Part shown: piece by piece, positions 53,264 through 64,000 of the stretch
Position numbering within the stretch: position 1 is the first letter of the stretch
Layout of the letters: the number at the start of each line of letters is the position of its first letter
Assembly: GCF_041146395.1 (NCBI RefSeq)
Contig: NC_090983.1
Span: forward strand, 63,681,501 to 63,745,500
Source of the DNA: Eulemur rufifrons
Lineage: Eukaryota > Chordata > Mammalia > Primates > Lemuridae
Direction: 5' to 3'
Length of the DNA stretch: 64,000 nt
Made by a program: the position numbers and the translations under genes
Notes under the pieces: generated by a model
Told to the model about the DNA's origin: nothing
What the model saw: only the letters and a program-made list of their open reading frames with translations
Databases searched by the model: none

Positions 53264-53680
53264 TAAGGTTTACTTAACTTCGGTACTACTGACATTCAGA
53301 ACCAGATAATTTTTTGTTGTGGGGGCTGTCTTGTACACTATAGGATGTTTTTTGGACTACAGGCACATGTCACCATGCCTGGCTAATTTTTCTTTTTTCT
53401 TTTTTTTTTTTTTTGGGCGGTGGGGGGGGTGGAAATGTGTCTCACTCTTCCTCAGGCTGGTCTTGAACTCCTGACCTCAAGCAATCCGCTGGCCTCAGCC
53501 TCCCAGAGGGCTAGGATCACATGTGTGAGCCACCACACCCAGCCCATTATAGGATGTTTAACAGCATCCCTGGCCCCACTAGATGCCAATAGCACCTACC
53601 TAGTCGTGATAATCAAAAATGTCTCCAACTTGCTAAATGTCCCCTGGAAGAGCAAAATCACTCTCAATTGAGAACCACTG
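53264..53680 (-). mobile_element. hAT-type MITE split by an Alu
   Basis: Right end CTCTCAATTGAGAACCACTG and left 'aaggtttacttaacttcgg' enclose 'tgtcccctggaagagcaaaatc' and 'gctgtcttgtacactata', matching a common mammalian hAT MITE (ORSL-like; name uncertain). Flanking octamers GTACAAAC and ATATAAAC match at 6 of 8 positions. Confidence 0.6.
53351..53545 (-). mobile_element. Alu, partial
   Basis: Reverse-strand Alu lacking most of the right arm, from GGACTACAGGCACATGTCACC to CCACCACACCCAGCCC. A duplication (T)ATAGGATGTTT on both sides marks its insertion into the hAT element. Confidence 0.88.
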
Positions 53681-53749
53681 ATATAAACAAAATCACAAAC
53701 TATGCATCTTGAGATGACAATATCCTAAATTAATTTTCTCAAACCTAAG

Positions 53750-54360
53750 AACCAGTGAGTGCTGAAAACAGTTTGGTAGTTCCTTAAAGTTAAAAATAGA
53801 ATTACCATATGACCCAGCAATTCTACTCACAGGTATATATCCCATAGAATTGAAAACACATACTCAAAACAAGTTCTCGTACATGCACATTTATGGAATC
53901 TCTACTCACAACAGCCAAAAGGTGGAAACAGTCCAAATGTCTACCAAAGGATTAATGGATAAACAAATTCTACTATATACCCACAAGGGAATGTATGGCA
54001 TGTTATTCAGCTATAAAAAGGAACAAAGTATTGATATATGTTACAATTTGGCTGAACCTCAAAATACTATGTATTATAAATGAAGCCAGGCACAAAAGGT
54101 CACATATTGTGTGATTCCATATATATGAAATATCCAATAAATCCATAAAGACAGAAGGCAGACTGATGGTTGCCAGGGGCTGGGGGAAGGCAGGAAAATG
54201 GAAAAACTACTTAATGGGTAAGGGATTTTACTTGGGAAGTAGACTGAAGTAGTGATTGTATAACACTGGCCAATTGGACTAAATGCCACTGAACTGTTCA
54301 CTTCAAAATGGTTAATTTTATGTTATGTGAATTTCCTCCTCAATAAATTACTTTTAAAAA
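53750..54360 (+). mobile_element. L1M 3' end
   Basis: 'gacccagcaattctactcacaggtatatatccc', 'ggatggataaac'-like text and 'gcagactgatggttgccaggggctggggg' lead to 'cctcaataaattac' near 54350. Confidence 0.75.
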
Positions 54361-54599
54361 GGGTCAAATGAGTGAACAATATATTTCAAAGACCAAAAAA
54401 GAAATTACATTCTTATCTAACTAGATAAGTATGTACTTCAAGAAGTACTTCATCATACACTATTTTGCAACAAAAATCAGTTTTTGCTAGAGATGTGTGA
54501 CGTATTCTTTGATGTTTTATGATGCTGATACAGTTTACATTTCAACACATGCTGAAGTGCACAAAAAGGTGAATAAAAGGAAGTAGATAATGTAGAAAT

Positions 54600-54841
54600 T
54601 TTGAAAATCACTGGACTAATTCTATTTGGTACTTATAAATGTAAAAATAAGAATGTTTTGCAATTATGGAGCAAAGATGATAGCCATTCTCTTCAACAAA
54701 ATTATGAGCTGTCGGTGTTTTCATGGATGGTGATGGATCATGGTGATGGTTACGGAACAATGTTAATGTACTTAATGACACTGTAAACCAAAAATGGTTA
54801 AAATGGTAAATTCTAGGTGATGTATATTTTACCATACACAT

Positions 54842-54843
<2 letters not shown>
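54600..54843 (+). repeat. L1M-like 3' end fragment
   Basis: 'gtgatggttacggaacaatgttaatgtacttaatgacactgtaa' is typical of L1M 3' untranslated regions; it runs straight into the (CA)n tract. Confidence 0.5.

Positions 54844-54878
<35 letters not shown>
54844..54878. repeat. (CA)n microsatellite
   Basis: About seventeen CA units. Confidence 0.97.
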
Positions 54879-54881
<3 letters not shown>

Positions 54882-55259
54882 CTTGCAAAAAGAAAAACCA
54901 GAAGTAATAAGCTAAGGCCTATTAGAGATGTATTTGAAATACGGAACTGATCTGTACAAGACAGATATATTCCACCTTCATGCTTGATAGCTGATTAGCA
55001 GTTAATTACATTCAAACAATGTTGCCCATTTCAGGTACATATACATTCAAAACCAAGAAAATACAGAATAAAAATTTGTATTTGCTATGTTTAAGCTTTA
55101 TTAACATTTCCAATATAGTTTTTTTTCACAATCCCTTTATTTTTACTTCTGTAAATTATTCATAAATTGTCCTAAAGGGGTAAAAAAATTAAAAAGGTCC
55201 ACCAGACCCGGATGGCAAATAGTGATGACTGTTTTTCCTAGCATATGAAGGGTAAGTGC

Positions 55260-55490
55260 TATGACTGCAGCTAGAGTGCCAGGATTCAAAAACTGGCTCT
55301 ACCACTTGCTAGCTCTATCTGCTTGGGTCAATTACCTCTCTCAGCCTCAGTTTCCTCACCTACAAAATGGGGATAATGATAGCATTTACCTCATAGAGCT
55401 GATCAGAAGATTAAAGAAAATAATGGATATAAAAAACATTTAAAACAATGCTTGGCATATTATAAGTAATAAACAGTAGCTGCTGTCCTC
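55260..55490 (+). repeat. MIR, well preserved
   Basis: 'ggctctaccacttgctagctct', 'cctcagtttcctcacctacaaaatggggataatgatagc' and 'aatgcttggcatattataagtaataaac' cover most of MIR. Confidence 0.85.
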
Positions 55491-55607
55491 AGCACCACTA
55501 TCCTATGAACATAGCTACCAACATAGATCCTTCCTTCCTCATGCAGTTTGTCACTTAGTGGGTTTCAAAACACCTCACATATTTCACAGCACTAAATTAA
55601 TCACACT

Positions 55608-55893
55608 GGCTGGGCACCTGTGGCTCACAACTATAATCTCAGCAATTTGGGAGGCTGAGGCAGGAGGATTGCTTGAAGCCAAAAGTTGGAGACCAGTTTG
55701 TGCAACACAGTGAGAACCCATCTCCACAAAAAAAATTTTTTTTTTAAATTAGCTGGGTGTGGTGGCACACACCTGTAGTCCTAGCTACTTGGGAGGCTGA
55801 GGCAGGAGGACCACTTGAGCCCAGGAGTTGGAGGTTTCAGTGAGCTATTAACTAGCCTGAGTGACAGAGTGAGACCCTGCATCTAAAAATAAT
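55608..55893 (+). mobile_element. Alu (AluJ-like)
   Basis: Dimer from GGCTGGGCACCTGTGGCTCAC to CCTGCATCTAAAAATAA, with a 12-bp deletion in the right arm around 'gagctattaactagcctgag'. Confidence 0.92.
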
Positions 55894-56115
55894 TAATTAC
55901 TTGATTAATCAATCACAATGGAGACAGGGACTTGCAATTCCCAAAACTTAGCAAAAAGGCTCACAAAGGGAATGTGTTATACACACATTTAACATAAAAG
56001 AGAACACTTTCTTTTTTTTTTTTTTTAAGAGAACACTTTCAATTCTTAGAAATAGAAGTAATACAAAGGTCTACGGATCTAAACCAAGTTTTTACACCTA
56101 TCAAAAAGCAAAAGA

Positions 56116-56456
<341 letters not shown>

Positions 56457-56868
56457 GGCAAAAGACTCAAAAGCTCATTCATGATATAATTAACTTTAAA
56501 CATTATTAGACTATGCCTAATATAATGTCATACATACAGTAATGTTTAGAACACTAATTGGTAAAAATAGTACAAAAAAAAAAACCCCCAGTACTTTCAA
56601 AGGTCGTTGACTTTCCACTTTTCCTTTATCTCTCTCAAGTTAATAACTGATTAGAATCTGGTACTGTTTGAGCATGTTCATGTTGAATAGAAAATAAATC
56701 TATTTTCAAATATTTATAGGAAATGTATAGAACCATGGATAACTCTAGAAAGTAAATCCTTCAAAATTATATTAATCTGGACTTGGAACACGAGAATTTT
56801 TTTTTCAACTTTTCAAACTTTTTACGAGGGATACCCAATAATTCATAAAATTCAAACAAAATCATTAA

Positions 56869-57193
<325 letters not shown>

Positions 57194-57564
57194 AAAATCA
57201 TTAAGTTCTTAACATTCAGGCTTATCATTCTGTTTCCTAGTTCACTGTTCATTTTTTTTACTCCCCAATCCATTCTGCAATTAAATACTATTACTTCTCA
57301 GACTGATGCTAAATCCTTATTTTGTGATCTCACTGTATTTGTAATTTCTCAATTTTCTGATTTGTGGAAAGTAACTGGGAATTCTTCACTTTCTTAAGGA
57401 CTTTTTTTTTGTGGAAGATCTACAGTCAACATTAAACTTAATTATATAAATAGGATTTTGAAAGCAAGATTATCCCCAGCTTAGAAGAGTGAGCATGGAA
57501 TTATCATAAACATCTACTGTGGAGTCTCCTAATTTCAGCATCCAAGTAAAACATTTACTGAGCA

Positions 57565-57900
57565 CAGTAGTCCCTCAGTATCTGTGGGGGATTGGTTCCA
57601 GGACCTCTCCTGAATTCTAAAATCTGTGGATGTTCAAGTTCCTAATATAAAATGGTATAGTACAATATTTGCATATAACCTCTGCTAATCCTCCCAGTAT
57701 ATCTAGTAATCTCTAGATTACTTATAATACTCAATACAATGTAAATGCTATATAAATAGCTGTTACACTGTATTATTTAGAGAATGACAAGGGGAAAAAA
57801 AAAGTCTATACATGTTTAGTCCACATGCAATTTTTTTCCCAAAATATTTTCAGCCTGCAGTTGGTTGAACCCATAATCCATGGACATGGAGAGCCAACTA
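57565..57900 (-). mobile_element. MER2 (Tigger-related)
   Basis: Starts CAGTAGTCCCTCAGTATCTG and ends GGAGAGCCAACTA, followed by TA; the left TA has mutated to CA. Internal text matches the other two MER2 copies. Confidence 0.85.
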
Positions 57901-58019
57901 TACTATCTTGTGTACTCAAGAAATTTACTGGCTTGCACTGACAGAATTTATAATCTACAGGGGCTACAGTTGGGGGGATTGACATAAACCCATAAAAAAT
58001 ATGTAAAGTGAAATGACAG

Positions 58020-58265
58020 CGATGTAGAGTAGAAAAGCCTCTAGAACCAGCTGACCTAGATTTATTTGAATCCTGGCTTCACCATCTACTCACTAGATGA
58101 TCTGGAATAAGTTACCTTCTTCTAGACTCTAGGCCTCATCTATAAAATGGGGATAATACCTACCTAGCAAGTCTGTTGTAAGAATAAGTCTAAAGTATCC
58201 AACATAATGCCTGGGACATCCCAGGCACTCAGTAAACATTGTTGATGCTGTTGTTATTATTACTG
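58020..58265 (+). repeat. MIR
   Basis: 'gaatcctggcttcaccatctactcactagatgatc', 'ctcatctataaaatggggataatacctacc' and 'aatgcctgggacatcccaggcactcagtaaac' cover most of a MIR. Confidence 0.8.
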
Positions 58266-59930
58266 CCTTACAACTGGAAGAGATTATTTAATCAAATTCT
58301 CTCATTTTACAGATGGGGTTAGCAAAGTATCATAATGCAGAATATGAAATGTCAAAATAAGTGCAAGAAACAGCATATGACAAGTTCATAAGCACAAAAT
58401 CACATGAGGATTCAGGCAAGACTTTCACAGGTGGACAATGAATTATGAAACAAACATTGCTATAAAAATGAAAACAAAGCACAATCGCTTCTCGTTACTG
58501 ATTATCAAACATGTGGTTCTCAACCTAGATACTAAGCACAAGGTTTGTATGGCACAAGGTTTATATGGCAAGTTTAAAAATAGGATGAACCCATGTCAGA
58601 GAGGTTAAAATCCAGCTTTTCAATGAGAATGGCAATATATTATTTACCAAACACCTTGGTGTGTGAGGGGTTGGGGGGCGGCGGGGGACTCTCCCAACTC
58701 AACAAGTGAGGCATCAGTAAAAGATCATGACCTCAAGTTTCTTCGCCTGGCAAGATTTAATTTTATTCTCGGACAAATTAACAACAACATTCAGGCTTTT
58801 CACAAAATACTACTTCACTAAACACACCTTAACTGTAGTTAATTCTGAACCACTATATATCTTAATCTCTATCAATGCACAATAACCCATGCAATTTGAT
58901 TAAAACATATATAATTCAAACTTTAAATAAGCCAGTTGGCAGCCTCACATGACAAGAAAGCCATCATTATGTTAATCATCGCCACTAAAACTGAATTCAC
59001 TTTTTTGTGATTTCAACATTATTATTGCCTATCTTATTGCTTTCCTCAAACGCATTAAGTCAGCACTACTAAAAACATACTATTGTGAGTGGTGAAAAGA
59101 AACATTTTCACACTAAATTATATTTCTACTAATTTTTAAAGCCTCTCCTCTGCTTTTCTCACGGAACTTTTATCAACTTTTGGTTACTCTAATTTCAAGA
59201 ATTTTTCAGTTAGTCACTAAATTCGACTCTTTCTAAAAATTCACATTTTTATTCTTTTGACAGACACCTAGCTATATCCCCAGAAAAATTAAGTTCCAAG
59301 AGATAACACAGATTTGTACTTTAATGAAAACAGGAAATGCAATCAATTCACTAACAACTACTCAGGACAATATTAAAAGTTAGCAAGCATAGCAGGAATA
59401 ACCACACTTTCTTTTGAAGACATTGAAGGTTAACAACCAGTGCATCTGCGAGGATTTTTGTTTATTATTTGAAGGCAATTGAAAACCTAACACTAAGAAA
59501 AAGGGTCAAGGCCTATAAGAAGGGCAAATGATAAAGCAAACATGCATTCAACGGGTAAATTAATTTTATTCTCTCTCCCTTGTTTCCCCTGCCTGCTTTG
59601 AAGTTTTTCAACACAGGAACAACTATGGACAAAGCACAGGCAAATAGGCCATAAACAAGGGTTTTCCCTGTACAGAAAAGAGAGGTTCCCAAGATGTGGT
59701 GAATTCAGCCAAGCAGAAAGAGACAGAAAAAGGAGACCACATCCCGGCCTGACCCTGCCAGAGACCCCGGGGAGTCGAGGAAGAGTACGAAAGAGCCTGG
59801 GCTCCTCCCTCAGGACTCCGGCCTCCAGTGGCAACTCGGCTGGGCAACGTGACTCAGGAAAGCACGGGGCGGGCAGCGGCCTACCGCGACTGCCTTCCCG
59901 GACCTCCCGGACCTGTTGTCTGGGTCTTAC

Positions 59931-60060
59931 CTGAAAGCAGACAAGGATGGGATGCCGCGGGCTGTACCCCCGTGGTTGCCACTACGGTGACGCGAACGCG
60001 GAGGCGGCAGCGGCAGCGGCAGCGTCTCAGACTCGACCCAGCTCTGACTCCGCGAACCGG
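59931..60060 (-). other. PSMD14: PSMD14 non-coding exon 1 (5' end approximate)
   Basis: A minus-strand splice donor CTTTCAG|GTAAGA lies at 59931/59930 inside the CpG island. Upstream of it, to about 60060, the minus strand has no ATG, as expected for a 5' untranslated exon that splices to the four-base leader in exon 2. The exon contains a (CTGCCG) repeat (plus-strand CGGCAG x3, 60005-60022). The 5' limit is a guess; the transcription start cannot be read from sequence alone. Confidence 0.6.
60005..60022. repeat. (CGGCAG)x3 in the first exon
   Basis: Three perfect hexamers plus CG, inside the inferred 5' untranslated exon of PSMD14. Confidence 0.95.
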
Positions 60061-60370
60061 CGATGAATCAGCCCGATTCCATTCAAAAGAGTTGCCCGGG
60101 CCTCCGCCGCGAAGCACTTCCGGGTTCACTGCTCTACTTCGGCTTCCGTTCCCCCGACGGCCAATTGGAGAGGACTCGAGAGCCGAGCGGGTGTCCCGGT
60201 AGGAGAGCGCGGTACAGACGGCGCGGCTGGAGAGCGAGGCGGAAGTCCGTGCCCCGCTGCTTTGCCCCTGGGACGTCCTACTTTTTCTCTCCCCACCTCC
60301 GCGCTCCCCTGCAGCCGCCGAGATCTGGGACGGCGGCACACCGAGCCCGCGAGGTGACGGGTTAGGAAAT

Positions 60371-61020
60371 GGAACTGTTAGTATTACGGAGCCCAGACCC
60401 CTTTCGTTTTGGTGTTCATCGCCATTGTAACCCTCCTCAGAAACTAAAAGGTTCACTTGACTTAGACTTGACCTAGTCATCTGAGAAGCAAAAAAAGAAA
60501 AGTGAACGGTGTGATTAGAGGGGAACGGTCAGACGCTCTTTTCCATACTCCCGTTTACCCACCTCTTGTCTTTACCGCTTTGCGAGGATTGGATTCCAAG
60601 GAAAAATAACATTTCCCAAATGTTCAAACCACATATTTTAAGCTCGATGTAGTTTACAGGGCGTAAGGAATCGTTTGCTTACATTTGACCCATTTTCTGC
60701 TCTGTGCTAGGATTTCAAAAAGCAAAACTACCCGAGAAATGACTATTGGCAAGTTTATATCACACTCTCTCTAAGTCTCTGTTCAGGGCAACATGTTTAC
60801 TAAGTCCCTGTCACTTTATTAAGTATGCTCCAAATAACGAGCATTTTTAAAGCATTTCTAAATCAAGAATGGTGATGAATCTACTGGATGGAGAGGAGCG
60901 ATTACAGCATCTGGATCCAAAGCTGTGTTTTGAGTGACACAATTACATTGACTTCTTCCTCTCAGATATTTACATCTCTATCTAGAAAACACAATTATCT
61001 TACTCATAGGTAATATTAAT
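60371..61020. other. Upstream flank, no gene or clear repeat
   Basis: Moderate GC immediately beyond the island, falling to AT-rich. No splice sites or open frames I would support, and no repeat I recognise. Confidence 0.5.
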
Positions 61021-61024
61021 TATA

Positions 61025-61490
61025 GTTGTATCCACATCTTTTTGCTTCCTCCCAAACCTGTGCCTCCTGTATTCACTTTTTGCAGTGAATAAACTCATCC
61101 TCCAACTAAGTTCCCTAATCAGCAACCTGAAAATAGACACTTGCCTCTTACTCATCTCTCCCCGCTGGCCTCTCAATCACTCTAGAAACCATAAAGTCTC
61201 TGTTCTCCATAATAGCTTTTCCAATCCACCTCCACTCTCCTTTCTCCATACTCCCCACTTCAGCCTTAACTCTGACCGTCCACACTTCTTCCTTAGAATG
61301 CTGCAATAATCTCTTTGATCTTCCTGCTATCAGTCTGTCCCCTTTCAATCCATTCTCCACCTCATTGACAAAAACTTTTTGTGCTATACAAATACAGTCA
61401 TGCCCTTTCTTAACTTAAAATTCTACTGGTGGCTCTCCATAACATTCAACATAAAGGTCAAAAACTCCTCAGGTTTGGAGCACTTTTTGC
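61025..61490 (+). repeat. L2 ORF2-tail fragment
   Basis: Pyrimidine-rich text with 'gctggcctctcaatcactc', 'cctttcaatccattctccacc' and 'ctggtggctctccataacattcaacataaaggtcaaa' follows L2. Open frames here on both strands are chance. Confidence 0.6.
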
Positions 61491-61583
61491 TCTAGCCACA
61501 CTAAAGTATTTAGTTGGGAAATGAGATAGTCATAGGAGCTTCGAAAAACTCTGACATATTCCTGGGAATCTAGCATGCATGCT

Positions 61584-61622
61584 TAGGATGTCCACATGCC
61601 TAGGATGTGCACATGCCTAGGA
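61584..61622. repeat. 17-bp tandem repeat, 2.3 copies
   Basis: Units TAGGATGTCCACATGCC and TAGGATGTGCACATGCC, followed by TAGGAC. Confidence 0.9.
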
Positions 61623-62097
61623 CTATGTGAATACTCAAGAAAGACCTGAGAGGGCCCTAAGCTTGCACCTCTGGCTGACCTTGAGGCTCTGCACAAGCAA
61701 GAATTGAAGGCTAAGGCAGAATTATAAACTGTCTGGTTGACTATTGACGGCATGTCCCAACACATACTAGGCCCCTGGGGAAAGACTGGGAGTCTTATTA
61801 GCTGAAGGTTTTTAGGGAAACTGCTGTCCAATTATGAACTGACTACTGTGCTAACTGAGCAAAAACTTAAGTGGTCACACACAATTAAGAATACAGAGTT
61901 TAAAAGAATGAGTTCAGAAAAGTCACTAAGCCAGAAACTACTCCAACAGAAAAAATAGCATTCCCCGGGGAAGGGGTAGAATGTGATTTCCAGAGCCCCC
62001 AACAGTATATTATTTTAAATGTCTAGTTTTCAAAATATAAGCATAAAAATAAAAAAGAACTCTATTCAGCAAAACTGTCCTTCAAAAATGAGGGAGA

Positions 62098-62399
62098 GGC
62101 TGGACATGGTGGCTCACACCTACAATCCCAGTACTTTGGGAGGCTGAGGCAAGAGGATCACTTGAGGCCAGAATTTGAGAGCAGCCTAGTCAACATAGCA
62201 AGACCTTGTCTCTACAAAAAAATTTAAAAGGTTAGCCAGGCTTGGTGGTGTGGGCCTGCAGTCCCAGCTACTGGGGAGGCTGAGATGGGAGGATTGCTTG
62301 AGTGCAGGAGTTCACAGCTGCCATGAGCTCTGATCATGCCACTGCACTCCAGCTTGGGCAACAGAGCAAGACCCCATCTCTAAAAATAAAAAATAAAAA
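62098..62399 (+). mobile_element. Alu (AluJ-like)
   Basis: Dimer from GGCTGGACATGGTGGCTCAC to CCCCATCTCTAAAAATAAAA, with an old-type middle linker. Confidence 0.93.
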
Positions 62400-64000
62400 G
62401 TGAAAGAGGTATTAATTCATTCCTAAAATGTAGGTATAAACAAAAATAGAGATAACTTGTCACTAGGAAATCTTCCTGTTAAGAAATACTAAAGGGAGTC
62501 CTTCAGGCTGAAATGGAAGTACACTAGACAGTAATTCAAATTCACATGAAGGAATAAAGAACACCTGTAACTAAAGGTAACTACATAAATAAATATAAAA
62601 GACAATATAAATATGTTTTATTTGTAACTTATTTCTTCTTCTATTTGATTTAAAAGACAATTGTTTCTATTTGATTTAAAAGACAATTGCATAAAACAAT
62701 TATAAATCTGTGTTGATGAGCATATTGTGTTTAAAGATATAATTAGTATGATAATAACAAAGTGGGGAGGAAGAAAGAAATGAAGAAAGGGGAGAGAATG
62801 AAGCTATCTTATAGCAAGTTTTTATATACTATTGAAATGAAGTTAGTATTAATCCAAACTAGATTGTTACAATTTGTTAGCTATAATCCCCAGGGCAACC
62901 ACTAAGAAAATACTTTAAAAGTATTTAAAGAAAGGACAAGGGAAATAAAATGGTACACTAAAAACTATGTTCAAGCCTTGGTGTGGACATATGTTTTTAT
63001 TTATTTTTAGTAAATATTGAAAAGGCAGCAGTAATAAAGAAATAGAGGAAGAAAAATGACATAGGACATAAGGGAAACAAATAACAAAATTGCAAATGTA
63101 AATCCCATCATATTGGTAACTACATTAAATATAAATGGAATAAACATTCCAACTAAAAGGCAGAGATTGGCAGAATGAACTAAAAAAATCCAACTATATG
63201 CTTTCCACAAGAGATACATTTTAGATTCAAAGACACAAATAGGTTGAAAATAAAAGGGTGGAAAAACTATGCTGTGCAAACAGTTAACTAAAATGGCACA
63301 ACCATTTTGAAAATTGTTCTGGCATTTTAAAAATAAACTTAAAAAATATAATCACCATTTGAACCAGCAACTTCACTTTAGATATTTACTAAAAATAAAT
63401 AAAAACATATGTCCATGCCAAGACTTGAACATAGTAGTTCATATCAGCTTTATTAATAATAGCTCTAAACTACAAACAATGCAAATGGTTGCTAACTGTT
63501 GAATGGATAAAGTGTGGGATGTTTTTACTGTGCAATACTACTTGGCAATAAAAAGGAAACTACTGATATATGCAACAACAGGAATGAATTTCAAAAACAT
63601 CACACTGAGGAAAAGAAGAGAGATGCAAAAGAGTACATACTATACAATTCCATTTTAATGAAACTTTAAATGAATCAAATATGTAGTAACAGAAAGCAAA
63701 TCAGTTGTTGTCTTAGTGGTTCACAGGGGCATGAGAGAAGTTTTTGGGTTGTTGAAAATGTTCTATATCTTTATTGTGGTAGTAGTATGTCAAAATTTAT
63801 TAAACTGTACACTAAAAATGGGTGCATTTTATTGTATAAGATTTATGCTTCTATAAATTTGCTTTAAAAGAAGGAAAAAACCTTCAAATTTGTTAGTTTC
63901 CCCCTTTCCTTCAGCCCTACCAAAGTATTTGCAATTAAACATGTTGTTTTATACTTTAGAATCTTCAAAGCTATATTTCTCCTGTCTGAAATGTCCTTCC

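Larger units (their letters stand above)
59740..60370 (-). promoter_or_regulatory. PSMD14: CpG-island promoter of PSMD14
   Basis: This is the only GC- and CpG-rich block in an otherwise AT-rich window, and it surrounds the inferred first exon. Visible motifs include an ETS-type ACTTCCGG (60116-60123), a palindromic CCAATTGG (60161-60168) that gives an NF-Y CCAAT box on both strands, an AP-1/NF-E2-like TGACTCA (59850-59856), and GATGAATCAGCC (60062-60073), whose reverse strand resembles an antioxidant-response/MARE element. I see no TATA box. CCAAT and ETS sites with a CpG island are typical of housekeeping promoters. Proteasome genes as a family are induced through NFE2L1 at ARE-type sites. 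Direct control here is inferred. Confidence 0.75.
61540..63880 (+). mobile_element. Old L1M, broken, split by an Alu
   Basis: 5' text ('ttattttaaatgtctagttttcaaaa', 'ccttcaaaaatgaggga') leads into an Alu. After it come the ORF2 parts ('agtccttcaggctgaaatgg', 'caactatatgctttccacaagagatac') and the 3' end ('agcaacttcactttagatat', 'tcatatcagctttattaataatagc'). A 26-bp tandem duplication lies at 62641-62689. Confidence 0.6.

Noticed and set aside
58667..58687. G-rich run suggestive of a G-quadruplex
   Set aside because: The runs do not make four clean G-triplets with loops; the pattern GGGG-TT-GGGGGG-CGGC-GGGGG is marginal.
59828..60202. 124-codon plus-strand open frame in the CpG island
   Set aside because: Same reason; Arg/Gln/Pro-rich chance translation of the CGGCAG repeat and flanks.
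59881..60480. 199-codon minus-strand open frame in the CpG island
   Set aside because: GC-rich DNA has few stops. The frame is low-complexity Arg/Ser/Gly/Pro, crosses the inferred promoter and splice donor, and shows no domain.

Overview
The window is nuclear DNA of a primate, most likely a strepsirrhine (lemur, loris or galago group). The host exons match primate PSMD14 codon for codon. Many of the youngest Alu copies carry a dimeric structure with an extended A-rich middle linker and a right arm reading '...TGTGAGCTAGGCTGA(C/T)GCCA(C)GGCACTC', which I associate with lemur/loris Alus rather than with human AluS/AluY. Species cannot be fixed from the sequence alone.

The only protein-coding gene I can support is the 5' half of PSMD14 (Rpn11/POH1, the deubiquitinase of the 26S proteasome lid), on the minus strand. 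Its CpG-island promoter and non-coding first exon lie near 59.75-60.35 kb. Exon 2 (50045-50096) carries the start codon and residues 1-16. Exon 3 (2727-2798) carries residues 17-40, and exon 4 (2375-2494) residues 41-80. The gene continues beyond position 1, so the JAMM catalytic motif is not in the window. Intron 1 is about 9.8 kb, intron 2 about 47.2 kb and intron 3 only 232 bp. All three coding-exon junctions seen are phase 0 with GT-AG ends.

The rest is intron and, from about 60.4 kb to the end, upstream flanking DNA, filled with transposon fossils. They comprise at least twelve dimeric Alus plus one free Alu-type monomer; many L1/HAL1 fragments on both strands; L2 and MIR fragments; MaLR-type and other LTR-like pieces; three MER2 copies; several hAT MITE-like elements; a complete but dead mariner of the Hsmar2 type with its terminal repeats (43803-44936); and a 1.14-kb Tigger-like element (4386-5522) with a smaller, probably piggyBac-type element inside it.

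The observations most worth a second look are a 69-bp perfectly alternating purine-pyrimidine tract (30962-31030), a 78-bp inverted duplication straddling an L1 3' end (9421-9497 and 10322-10399), a diverged 120-bp direct duplication (45802-45921 and 48286-48409), the nested DNA transposons at 4.4-5.5 kb, and promoter motifs (palindromic CCAAT, ETS, AP-1/ARE-like) that fit control of a proteasome gene. I found no convincing novel gene system.
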